From contig NZ_MEHJ01000001.1 in NCBI RefSeq assembly GCF_001746415.1, positions 3,183,001-3,247,000 on the forward strand: a DNA stretch of 64,000 nt, in the 5' to 3' direction. Position numbers and translations under genes: made by a program. Numbering within the stretch: position 1 is the stretch's first letter; every line of letters begins with the position of its first letter. This DNA is from Streptomyces agglomeratus. Its GTDB lineage: Bacteria > Actinomycetota > Actinomycetes > Streptomycetales > Streptomycetaceae. A model generated the notes under the pieces. The model saw only the letters and a program-made list of their open reading frames with translations, did no database searches and was not told where the DNA came from. Of the stretch, positions 1 through 7,716 are shown piece by piece.

Positions 1-1315
1 CCTGGGCCAGGCCGGTGATGCCCACGGGCATCCGGTGGCGGGCCTGGTAGCCGGGGTAGGTGTGGCTGAACTTCGTGACGAAGTACGGGCGTTCCGGGCG
101 GGGGCCCACCAGGCTCATGTCGCCGCGCAGGACGTTCCAGAGCTGCGGGAGTTCGTCGAGTGACGTGCGGCGGAGGATGTTGCCCGTCGCGCTCATGCGG
201 CGGTCCATGGCCACGCTCCAGCGGGTGGCCGACTCGTGTTCGTCGGCCGGGCGGAGCGTACGGAACTTCAGGAGCGTGAACGGGCGCCCGTCGCGGCCGA
301 CGCGCTCCTGACGGAAGATCACGCCGGGGCCGTCGGAGAGACGTACGGCCAGGGCGCACACGGCCATGACCGGTGCGGCCACGAGGAGGGCCACGGCGGC
401 GACGAGGGCGTCCATCGCCCGTTTGGCCGCGCGGGACAGTGGTCTGCCGGGGGTTGTGGGCAGGGGGCGTACGGCGAATCCCCAGAGGTGGTCCGGGTCC
501 CGGGCTTCCTGCGGGGTGCCGGCGGGGGTGCGGCCGTCCACCTGCCACAGGCGGCAGTCGTGCTGGGAGAGCAGAGCGACGAGTTCGGCCGTGCCGGGGG
601 TCTGTTCGGACGGGTGGGTGAAGACGGCGTGGCGTACGGAGTTCTGGATGACCGCCCGGCTCACGTCCTCGCGGGTCGCCAGTACCGGCAGCTTGTCCTG
701 GCCGTCCGTGGGTGAGGTGTGGGTCTCGTCGACCCTGCCGACCGGGCGCAGTCCGTACTCCGCTCTGGCTTGCAGCGCCGCCGTCACCTGGTGGGCGACC
801 GGGCCGCGGCCCACGATCAGGGCCGACTGCGGGCGGCGGACGGCCGTGCGGCGGCGGGTCCGGTAGACGAGGGCGCGGCCGGTGCAGCCGAGGAGTGTCT
901 GCGCGGCGACGGCGAGCGCCAGGACACTCCAGGTCACGGCGTGGCGCGGGGCGTACGCCGCGAGGGCCTCGGCCGTGGCGTACCACTGGACCAGGGCGAG
1001 GAGGAGGAGCGTGGGGAGCTCCGAGAGCGCGGAGGGGGACAGGCGCGGGCGGTAGAGGCCGTGGTGGGTGTGCAGCGCGAGCGTGAGTGCCAGGAGGGGG
1101 GCGAGGACCGTGGCCGGCCACGGCATCAGGGCCAGCGGGAGGGCCACCGCGAGTGTGTCGGCGGCGAGGAGTCCCGCGACGGGGCCGCGCCGGCGGATGC
1201 TCCGTGGGGCGAGGGGGACGGGGCGGCGGCCGGTGGCGCTGCGGGGTGGGTGAACCGTGAGCGGTACGGCCGTGGCCTGGGCGGTGTGGGGCGCGAATGC
1301 ACTCTCCGTTGTCAT
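1..1315 (-). CDS. Undecaprenyl-phosphate sugar phosphotransferase (3' end outside window)
   Basis: Initiates a cell-surface polysaccharide by moving a sugar-1-phosphate from a nucleotide sugar to the lipid carrier undecaprenyl phosphate at the membrane. The N-terminal part holds several hydrophobic segments, followed by a Rossmann-like middle (SALIVGRGPVAHQV) and the bacterial sugar transferase domain with its diagnostic stretches RQERVGRDGRPFTLLKFRT, LRRTSLDELPQLWNVLRGD and SLVGPRPERP, then GITGLAQ at the window edge. About 438 codons are visible; only the last part of the catalytic domain is missing. The ATG overlaps the stop of the upstream glycosyltransferase gene (ATGA), so the two are translationally coupled. 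Family assignment is firm; the sugar used cannot be told. Confidence 0.93.
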   Translation of the reverse strand, partial: MTTESAFAPHTAQATAVPLTVHPPRSATGRRPVPLAPRSIRRRGPVAGLLAADTLAVALPLALMPWPATVLAPLLALTLALHTHHGLYRPRLSPSALSELPTLLLLALVQWYATAEALAAYAPRHAVTWSVLALAVAAQTLLGCTGRALVYRTRRRTAVRRPQSALIVGRGPVAHQVTAALQARAEYGLRPVGRVDETHTSPTDGQDKLPVLATREDVSRAVIQNSVRHAVFTHPSEQTPGTAELVALLSQHDCRLWQVDGRTPAGTPQEARDPDHLWGFAVRPLPTTPGRPLSRAAKRAMDALVAAVALLVAAPVMAVCALAVRLSDGPGVIFRQERVGRDGRPFTLLKFRTLRPADEHESATRWSVAMDRRMSATGNILRRTSLDELPQLWNVLRGDMSLVGPRPERPYFVTKFSHTYPGYQARHRMPVGITGLAQ

Positions 1316-2487
1316 CGCTCGGTGCGCTTCCTCGTCAGGGGTCGGTGCGTGCTGAGAAGTTCCCGATAGAGACCGGAGACGGCCGCGGCGGTCTTCCGTA
1401 CGTCGCGGGCCGCCCTGGTGTGGGTCTGGGCCGCGCGGCCGAGCAAGTCGCGCAGTGCGGGGTCGCCCAGCAGCGTCGTGAGCGCCGCGCCGAGCGCCGC
1501 CGGGTCCTCCGGCGGGACGAGGCAGTGCGCTTCCTGGCCCGGTGGCAGGCTTTCTGCGGCGCCGCTGACGTCGGTCAGCACCACGGGTCTACCGGAGGCC
1601 ATGGCCTCCAGGGGGGCGAGGGCCATCCCCTCCCAGCGGGAGGGCAGTACGACGACGTCGGCCGCGTGGAGCCACGGGCGGACGTCCCGGCCGGCGCCCG
1701 CGAACAGCACGCCCCGAGGGGCCTGGGCCGTCAGCCGGTCGCGGTCCGGGCCGTCGCCCACCAGGACCAGCCGGGCGCCGGGCACGGCCACCCGGGGCCA
1801 GGCCCGCAGCAGTACGTCCTGGCCCTTCTGGCGGCACAGGCGGCCCACGCAGACCGCCAGAGGGGTGCCGGCGGGCAGCCCGGAGAGCAGGGGGAGGGCG
1901 GCGCGGGCGGCGGCGCGGCTCTCGCCCCCGCCGGGTCGGAAGTGGCGCAGGTCGACACCGTTGCGGATCACCGACCAGCGGGCGGCGATGCCGGCCGCCT
2001 CGCCCGTTCTGCGCTCGCTCTCGCTGACGCACAGCGTCCTGGCCGTCCAACGGCTCCCGTACCGCTCCCAGGTGAGGGCCAGCGCGGCTTCCCGGCCCCG
2101 TACGGCTTCGAACGACCACGCGTGGGGCTGGAAGACCGTCGGCACCCGGCCGCGTACCGCGAGCCGGCCCGCCAGCCCGGCCTTCGCACTGTGGGCGTGT
2201 ACGACGTGCGGGCGGCTCTGCCGGATCAGCCCGGCGGCGCTCATGACCTCACCGGGCAATGTGGCACCGGGAGCCCGTACGGCCCGCCAGGTGTGGACGC
2301 GCGCTCCGGCGGCGGCGGCCTCCGCGGCCAGCGTGCCGCCCGGTGGGCAGGCCACAACGGTGCGCAGACCTTCGTTCGTCTGCGCTCTGACGAGATCCGT
2401 GACAACGCGTGCGACTCCCCCGTCCACCGGCTGAACCAGGTGAAAAACCGTCAGTTGTCCCTGCTCCGTCCAACTTCGTTGCAGCAA
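1312..2487 (-). CDS. GT4-family glycosyltransferase
   Basis: Retaining GT-B glycosyltransferase, likely acting at the cytoplasmic face of the membrane in exopolysaccharide assembly with the sugar transferase it overlaps. Visible features are an N-terminal acceptor half (HLVQPVDGGVARVV, VHAHSAKAGLAGR) and a donor half with the GT4 signatures CVGRLCRQKGQDVLLRAW, LVLVGDGPDRDRL and the E-x7-E region SRWEGMALAPLEAMASGRP. The reading frame is open up to 2670, but the DNA beyond about 2500 is AT-richer and gives an unlikely peptide, so I chose the TTG at 2487, about 13 codons before the first strand; the start is uncertain. The 270 bases between this gene and the STAS gene hold nothing I recognise beyond promoter-like AT-rich DNA. 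Confidence 0.9.
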   Translation of the reverse strand: MLQRSWTEQGQLTVFHLVQPVDGGVARVVTDLVRAQTNEGLRTVVACPPGGTLAAEAAAAGARVHTWRAVRAPGATLPGEVMSAAGLIRQSRPHVVHAHSAKAGLAGRLAVRGRVPTVFQPHAWSFEAVRGREAALALTWERYGSRWTARTLCVSESERRTGEAAGIAARWSVIRNGVDLRHFRPGGGESRAAARAALPLLSGLPAGTPLAVCVGRLCRQKGQDVLLRAWPRVAVPGARLVLVGDGPDRDRLTAQAPRGVLFAGAGRDVRPWLHAADVVVLPSRWEGMALAPLEAMASGRPVVLTDVSGAAESLPPGQEAHCLVPPEDPAALGAALTTLLGDPALRDLLGRAAQTHTRAARDVRKTAAAVSGLYRELLSTHRPLTRKRTER

Positions 2488-2761
2488 GTGCGGCTCTCTT
2501 CGTCCGTGGGCTAGAACTGACCGAGAAAGCAACGCGGATTCCGGCCTTGAAACAAAGCGACAAAAGCAGGAGTGAACTTTGTCAAATGCCGGTGAGAAAA
2601 TCGCGCTTGAACTCGCCTGTTCCGCCATTTGGAGCCCTGGAGCGGTACCGCATTCACCCGTTGATGACATGCGTCAATGAGGGTTGTCCGCCTTTGCGGA
2701 AACAGCCCATCGGGTGATCGCGTCGAAAGGAGTAAACGGCCGGCGCAAACGCCCGCTGCCG

Positions 2762-3076
2762 TCAGGCGACGTCGGTGAGCCCGACCAGACGCAGCAGTGC
2801 CAGCAGGTCGTGGCGGGCGCCGTGCAGCCGCATGCGGCAGCCGGCCCGGCGGGCGGTGAGCCGCAGGCGGGCGAGCGCGTCGACGGCGGTGAGGTCCGGA
2901 TCGGTCAGCCCGGCGACGTCACAGATCACTTCGGTGACGAAGGTGCCCTCCAGCCGGCCGGCCAGTTCGGCGCACAGGCGGGTGACATCGGCCGGGGTCA
3001 CCCGGCCGACGACGACGAGAACGGTCGGCATAGCGGCATCCACGTGAGGGAGACCCGCGCCACGGCCGTAACTCAT
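2762..3076 (-). CDS. STAS-domain protein (anti-sigma factor antagonist-like)
   Basis: Small STAS fold protein of about 104 residues, the type that binds anti-sigma kinases and releases sigma factors. The hydrophobic strand VLVVVGRVTPADVTRL, the loop VICDVAGLTDPDLTAVDALARL (here split only by naming: the conserved D-x-(S/T) phosphorylation region reads DPDLTAVD) and the closing RLHGARHDLLALLRLVGL fit MlaB/SpoIIAA-like proteins. ATG at 3076 or 3031 and GTG at 3043 are all possible starts; the domain begins just after 3031. No partner kinase is adjacent, so it may act in trans or be left over from a larger locus in this decayed patch. Confidence 0.65.
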   Translation of the reverse strand: MSYGRGAGLPHVDAAMPTVLVVVGRVTPADVTRLCAELAGRLEGTFVTEVICDVAGLTDPDLTAVDALARLRLTARRAGCRMRLHGARHDLLALLRLVGLTDVA

Positions 3077-3098
3077 CGGTGGCCGCGTCTTCAGGACG

Positions 3099-3249
3099 GT
3101 GCCACGGAAGGCGGTGGAGACCTTGCCCGACGGGACCGAGACCAAACTCGGCATCTGGTACAGCAACACCAAGACCGGGCGAGACCGGCTCACGGTGGAG
3201 CAGCTCGGGCGTGCTGCGGGAGCTAGGCATGGCCCGCGAGAGCGCCTGA
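3099..3249 (+). pseudogene. Helicase-associated domain remnant
   Basis: A short plus-strand frame reads LPDGTETKLGIWYSNTKT then RDRLTVEQL, which is the end of the helicase-associated repeat found in long Streptomyces helicase-like proteins. After VEQL the frame slips: the family ending (LRELGMxxA, stop) appears one frame over as LRELGMARESA and stops at 3247-3249. No 5' part of the gene is present. Seen: two frames giving one family motif. Inferred: a truncated, frameshifted remnant. Confidence 0.6.
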
Positions 3250-3280
3250 AGGACGGGGTGCAAGGCTTGAAGCGCACTGG

Positions 3281-3684
3281 ATGACGGAAGATCCCTCGAC
3301 CGCGATCGCCGCCTACTGCGAGCGCATCGGCACAGCCGAGGAGACCCTCCGGTCATATCTGCAGACCAGGCAGCAGCACAGCCGGGCGAGCGGACCCAGT
3401 GAATCGGATCGGCAGGAGCTCGCCGGCATCCTGGGCGATCCACTTCCCACTCCGACGACCTTGAGGCGCAGCTGCGCTTCTCGTGGGGTCAGGTATATGC
3501 CGACGAGGCCCTGAAGCCCGAGGACGAACCGCAGACGCTGTTCACCGAGGCGTGCCTGCACGGGCTGCGGGCCAAGCTGTGCGACGACGTCGACTCCCTG
3601 GACAGCTACCTCTCGCCGCCCATGGCGGCGATGGCGCGCAGGGTCGCCGAGGCCCTCGAGGTGCCCCAGCCGGCCACGACCTGA
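3281..3684 (+). pseudogene. Frameshifted hypothetical protein
   Basis: The frame starting MTEDPSTAIAAYCERIGT runs as convincing coding sequence to about GDPLPT (near 3455), then turns into unlikely peptide. A shift of one frame gives a natural continuation, DDLEAQLRFSWGQVYADEAL, followed by TLFTEACLHGLRAKLCDDVD, ending at a TGA at 3682-3684. Together they would make a roughly 130-residue acidic, helical protein. I do not recognise the family. The start overlaps the end of the preceding remnant. A single-base indel by mutation or sequencing error are both possible. Confidence 0.5.
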
Positions 3685-4357
3685 CGTCACGGCTCACGGC
3701 GTTGTGGGCGGCGCGGCTCCAACCGTCGTGCTCCTGAGGGTGCGGACTGACAGACGCAGTGACCACCGCCCACGGCCGGCTGGGCACCGGCCACGGGCAG
3801 CCGGGGGAGCAGTCGCCAATTGGCGACCATCGCGGGTGGAGCCGGATTGCTGCGCAGCGGCCGACCGCCGAACCCCCACCTGTCCGTTGAAGCCGAGGTG
3901 GTGGGGTCGCGGCCGCCGGGCCGGCGTCCGTTGGGACCGGGAAGGCCCGCTTCCAGTTTTGCCTTCTCATGTGGGGTGGGCGGGTCGGCGCCCCCAGCCC
4001 GGTCCGGCGTGCCGGAACACGCCTGGGGGCCGACCGCCAACCACTGCGGCCGGCCCCCAGTGGCCTGTTCTGCTCCACTCCCCCGCGTGTGCCCGCATAT
4101 AGCGGTCCCTAACGGCGGCGGGCAGGCTGGCTCATCGGGTCGCCTCGCCACTGAGAAGATACGGGCTGCTGCCCGAGGTGCCGGTATGAGGCAGGCGCAG
4201 AGCACGAGGATGTCCCGGCCCCTCTTCTCACCCTGTCACCGCAGGTGCGACCGAGATTCTTATTTGGCGGACGAGCGCAGTAGTTGGCGGATCTTGCTTC
4301 CGTAACGCTGGTTGTGGTCAGTTCCGCAGATCGGGCCCTGTCGCCACGCAGGTGGTG
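3685..4357. other. Non-coding or decayed stretch
   Basis: About 670 bases without a supportable gene. Open frames on both strands (for example a 172-codon minus-strand frame ending at 3687) give proline/arginine-rich shadow peptides without motifs. Short AT-rich islands occur near 4250-4320. I see no RNA gene or repeat here. Confidence 0.5.
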
Positions 4358-4572
4358 ATGCACCGTACGATCCGGCAGCGGCGGCATCTGAAACTGACCG
4401 ACGACTAGATCCATCTCGAGCGCGCGGCGTGGGAGGCGATCCAGGCCGGCGCTCTGACCGTGAAAACCGCGCTCGCGGTCCACACCACGGTCGTCGAGCA
4501 CGCCCAGGCCACGGGGCAGACATCGATGTCGAACTGGCCCTCAAGCACTTCGTACGGCACCCGGAACCCTGA
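4358..4572 (+). pseudogene. Remnant of an unrecognised conserved gene (amber stop and frameshift)
   Basis: One frame reads HRTIRQRRHLKLTDD, a TAG stop, then IHLERAAWEAIQAGALTVKT and ALAVHTTVVEHAQATG, clear coding character with an alternating charged/hydrophobic pattern. After GQ the sense moves into a second frame, DIDVELALKHFVRHPEP and a stop at 4570-4572. It therefore carries one nonsense codon and one frameshift within about 70 codons. I do not recognise the parent protein; it could be a short DNA-binding or mobile-element accessory protein. Confidence 0.45.
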
Positions 4573-4619
4573 TCACCATGCCTGCTCGCGGCACGTGCAC
4601 GTGAACCGGCGCGAGAGGG

Positions 4620-4656
4620 CCGTGTCCCCCCGCTGGCTGGATAGCGGGGGACACGG
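4620..4656. terminator. Stem-loop terminator after the lectin/pore-former gene
   Basis: The arms CCGTGTCCCCCCGCT and AGCGGGGGACACGG are near-perfect inverted repeats around an 8-base loop, about 20 bases past the stop codon of the minus-strand gene that ends at 4678. Confidence 0.7.
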
Positions 4657-4677
4657 TCGTTTATTTGGCGAGGCAGG

Positions 4678-6246
4678 CTACTTCTTCGGGCAGGTCACCG
4701 TTCCTATGACGATGCCGCTGAAGGCGCCGGTCATCATCCCTACAGCAACCCCGGGGGGACCGCCAAGGAGGCCCGAGATGCCTCCGCTGACGATGCTGGT
4801 GCCGATCTTCGCGGCCATGCACTTGTCGTACGCGTCGCTGTCCTGGGAGGCGCTGAAGGTCGCCGCTGCCATCGTCCGGGTGCTCTTCTTGGCGGAGGTA
4901 TAACCGGCGGGAGTGCCGTCGCCCAGGGAGAAGGTCGGGGGCGACATGGTTCCAGTGATGGTGTCGCCGGGTACGCCTTCGATGGTCTGAGTGACGGTGG
5001 TGCCTTCCACCGCGAGAGCGGCCTTGTGGATGACGCCGTTGGTGTCGGTGACGGCGCCGGGCATGACCGTCGCAATGGTCGCACCGTCCGCGTCACTGAC
5101 CCTGACGCCGCCCTGTACGGCGGTCAGCTTGCCGCCTGCGGGCACGTCCATGACGGCGGACGCGGTCTTCGCGATGACGGTGGGCTTGACGTCGTCGCTG
5201 GTGGAGCCACTGCCGGGAGGGTTCGCGTTCGTACGGGCGACGTACATCGTCGTGCCGGCCGTGGACTTGATGACCGGGACCGTGACGGTCGCGTCGGTCG
5301 TCCATGGCTGGTTGTCGGTGTTGAACGTCCAGGTGCCGGTGACCTTCTTGCCGACGGCGGCGAAGTCGACCCAGGCGTAACTCTTGGGAGGGACGGTCAC
5401 GGAGATGCCGTTGATCGTCGACTCGTCCGAGGTGTACGTCTGCGTCGCGGTCAGCTGGTTGCTGATCATGGCCTGGACAGGGGTGGAGACTCCGACTGAG
5501 GTCGACAGGCCAGCTGAGAACGACTGGGCCCAGCCGGAGTGATAGATCGTGGTGAAGATCTGGGTCATCGTGGTACTGGTGTCGTTGAACCAGACCGAAG
5601 AAGCGGGACGCCTGGGCAGTACCTCGGGCTGGCCTTCGGAGCTCTGCTTCCACGAGCAGGTGGAGATCTTCTTGGAACACAGGTCGCTGTAGTAGTCCAG
5701 GGCGAGGCTTCTGGCTTCGGCTGCCTTGTACTCGGGCAGCGTCCACTGCTGGCTCGCGCTGCCGTTGCAGACGTTGGGCTGGGCCAGGATGCCCCACAGG
5801 TGGAGGCCGCCACGGTTGTCCATGCAAGACTCAGTGCCCGTTTCCGCACGGCGGATGATGCCGAAGGTGTTCGGCTTGCCGTCGACGGGGCGGAAGTGCC
5901 ACTGCTGACCGTCCTGGCCGCACGACCTCTGAGTGGCGGGCTGGGTCGCGTAGATGCACTTCCCGGAGGACGTGCTGGCGATGTTGAACTGGCCGGGACT
6001 GCTGAGCTTTATGAGCCGCCACTGCTTGTAGTTCATCCCGTCGGGGGTGACAGAGATCTGATTGCCGTCGTTGTTTCCAGTGGAGTTGAGGGTGCCGTGG
6101 GGGTTGGTGAAGGTGTACGCCTCGTCCGCCGCCGCGCCGGCCGGGGCAGCGGCGGCCGGGGCAGCGGCGAGGACCGGCGCGAACAGCCCCAGAGCAACAG
6201 CGGGCGCGAGGAGAAGTCTCGCGGTTTTTCTTCTGATTGTTTTCAT
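4678..6246 (-). CDS. Secreted ricin-B lectin protein with aerolysin/MTX2-like middle and glycine-zipper tail
   Basis: 522 residues. Residues 1-38 are a Sec signal peptide (RRK, long hydrophobic core, AAAAP cleavage region). Residues about 45-172 look like a ricin-type beta-trefoil: QW pairs at KQW, QQWHF and QQWTL, and paired cysteines (SGKCIY...RSCGQ, ESCMDN...NVCNG). Residues about 220-330 have the alternating Ser/Thr-hydrophobic pattern and the ISVTVPPKSYAWV / VTGTWTF strands typical of ETX/MTX2-aerolysin beta-pore formers. The last 42 residues are a glycine-rich hydrophobic stretch (SIVSGGISGLLGG, GVAVGMMTGAFSGIVIG) ending in CPKK. Inference: a carbohydrate-binding, membrane-active exoprotein. 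It is the only intact long gene in a patch of remnants. The lectin call is strong; the pore-former call rests on pattern only. Confidence 0.72.
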   Translation of the reverse strand: MKTIRRKTARLLLAPAVALGLFAPVLAAAPAAAAPAGAAADEAYTFTNPHGTLNSTGNNDGNQISVTPDGMNYKQWRLIKLSSPGQFNIASTSSGKCIYATQPATQRSCGQDGQQWHFRPVDGKPNTFGIIRRAETGTESCMDNRGGLHLWGILAQPNVCNGSASQQWTLPEYKAAEARSLALDYYSDLCSKKISTCSWKQSSEGQPEVLPRRPASSVWFNDTSTTMTQIFTTIYHSGWAQSFSAGLSTSVGVSTPVQAMISNQLTATQTYTSDESTINGISVTVPPKSYAWVDFAAVGKKVTGTWTFNTDNQPWTTDATVTVPVIKSTAGTTMYVARTNANPPGSGSTSDDVKPTVIAKTASAVMDVPAGGKLTAVQGGVRVSDADGATIATVMPGAVTDTNGVIHKAALAVEGTTVTQTIEGVPGDTITGTMSPPTFSLGDGTPAGYTSAKKSTRTMAAATFSASQDSDAYDKCMAAKIGTSIVSGGISGLLGGPPGVAVGMMTGAFSGIVIGTVTCPKK

Positions 6247-6852
6247 CGTCGCTCCTTGAGCTTCGGCTGTGCCGCTTCATGGGCCCGCAGCGGTGTGTGC
6301 TGCGGGCCGGACATCTGGAAGCTAGGCGCTCAAGGTGCAGGTCAGACAGGTCAAGCAACCGGCCATTACTGGCCGGTCACCAGCGCGCAGCCAAATTGCC
6401 AGGTTGTGACCGGCGGGAGACCAAGGTCTCCGATGCGTCAGCGCCTGCGGGAACCCTTCAGTGCGGTCCGGAGGCAGCACCGCAGCCCTGGGGAGAAAGG
6501 GCGGCACCTCACCGTGCGGGCCCGGACGCTCTACGAGCCGGACCCTCCACGGCTTTTCGCCGGGGGTCCCGCTCGGGTGAGATCAGCGGCAATGGCACCA
6601 CTCCCCAGCGTCAACGGGGCTCTGCAAGGCCCTCGAAGACCTCGCCAGACACGTGGTCGCCACCATTGATCACACACCGTGACTACGACGGATATGGGCC
6701 CGTCAACTATCGCCCTCAAGATCCGCCAATCAGCTCCCTCCGCCAGCAAACGACGTGCACCGAAGGGGGCAACACCCGCCAACTAGGATCCTCGGTCGCA
6801 GCAGGTCCGGGGCAGCAGGGCTCGGTGTTGCAGCGGGTGCTGGGGCGGCCGG
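6247..6852. other. Long intergenic stretch upstream of the secreted lectin gene
   Basis: About 600 bases with no supportable gene. The first 120 bases carry the promoter and leader of the minus-strand lectin gene (GGAGCG just before its ATG). Short frames further on have no recognisable motifs. Confidence 0.5.
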
Positions 6853-7028
6853 CTACCGGCGGCGCGGGCTGGTGACCCGGGCCTCCGCCAGGACGGTGCC
6901 GGTCGCCGGGTCGCGGGAACGTACAGGCCCCAGTCGGCGTCACCGGCCGTGAGCCACTGGCCGACCCAGGCGTCGGTGGTCTCCAGCTCGATCCCGGCGA
7001 GCGGGCCACCCAGGAGTCGGACGATCAC
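6853..7028 (-). pseudogene. Small conserved protein with one-base frameshift
   Basis: From a GTG at 7028 the minus strand reads MIVRLLGGPLAGIELETTDA and continues to GDADWGLYVP, like short Streptomyces proteins that begin M-I-V-x-L-L-G-G-P and fold as tiny beta sheets. After LYVP the original frame becomes arginine/proline-rich, but one frame over reads RDPATGTVLAEARVTSPRRR and stops at 6853-6855. Adding one C to the CCC run would restore a protein of about 58 residues. Mutation or sequencing error cannot be told apart here. Function unknown. Confidence 0.5.
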
Positions 7029-7364
7029 AGGGGTACCTCCATCCAGCGGGACTCTCCCGCCTCACCCCTTGGTGGGACTCAGCACCGAAGGACAGCACCG
7101 GGGCGCCGGCGGCTTCCGTCCCGGCTCCGCCGCCGGGCTGACGGCGGCGAGGTGCGGCGGCCCCGGCCGACGCGCAACCGGCTGAGCACGCCCCGGCCCC
7201 CGGCCGCGGCCGTGCCGCCCATCCCGCCCGTCCCTTTCTCCTTCACTCCAGCCAGGGGACATGGGCGAAAGCGGCCGTAACGGGGATGTCAGCGGTCCGG
7301 CCACGGCGAAACCGCGTGGTGACCTGCGTGGACACGGGGACAGCGCTCCGGGTCGCGCAACAGC

Positions 7365-7410
7365 AGGCGCAACCCCAGTCGCAACAGGTAGGCGCAACCC
7401 CAGTCGCAAC
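7365..7410. repeat. Two 21-bp direct repeats
   Basis: The 21-base unit that begins AGGCGCAACCCC and ends CAGTCGCAAC occurs at 7365-7385 and again, unchanged, at 7390-7410, a spacing of 25 bases. It lies in non-coding DNA between a broken small gene and a transposase remnant. The rest of 7029-7530 shows no gene I can support. Confidence 0.6.
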
Positions 7411-7530
7411 CCCGTGCTCCTGGTCGAGCCCACCCGCGCAGCAGCGCCCTGTCGGACGAAGTCGCCGCCGGGGCCAAGGCCGTCGTCCCGCACTTCGCCC
7501 AAGCCGCACGGCCCCCGTACAGCGGTCCGC

Positions 7531-7632
7531 ATGCGGCACGACCAACGGACCCGGGACTACGTCGCCAGACGCACCACCGAGGGCATGTCCACCAAGGACA
7601 TCATGCGGTGCCTCAAGAGGTTCGTCGCCCGC
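7531..7632 (+). pseudogene. IS110-family transposase C-terminal remnant
   Basis: The frame reads MRHDQRTRDYVARRTTEGMS then TKDIMRCLKRFVAR, which matches the conserved C-terminal end of IS110-type (DEDD) transposases, where R-T-x-x-Y-x-x-R-R-T-x-E-G-x-S/T-x-x-(D/E)-I-x-R-C-L-K-R is followed by the stop. Only about 34 codons remain; the catalytic N-terminal domain and the serine domain are absent, and the frame runs on into unrelated sequence. Confidence 0.6.
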
Positions 7633-7672
7633 GCCGCTGCCCGGACGACGCCGCCGCGTGGGCGAACGAGAA

Positions 7673-7699
7673 CGGGGCCGGTGGAATCCACCGGCCCCG
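7673..7699. terminator. Stem-loop terminator of the nucleoside operon
   Basis: A 13-base arm CGGGGCCGGTGGA is followed after one base by its exact reverse complement, giving a strong hairpin 18 bases past the stop of the thymidine phosphorylase gene. Confidence 0.75.
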
Positions 7700-7716
7700 C
7701 CCACTCGCGCCCGTCG

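Noticed and set aside
2488..2670. N-terminal extension of the GT4 protein up to 2670
   Set aside because: AT-richer DNA, Ser/Cys-rich peptide unlike the family, and the fold starts after 2487.
3687..4205. A 172-codon minus-strand frame
   Set aside because: Proline/arginine/glycine-rich shadow peptide without start context, domain or codon bias.
7365..7410. CRISPR array
   Set aside because: Only two repeat copies with a four-base spacer, and no cas gene anywhere in the window.
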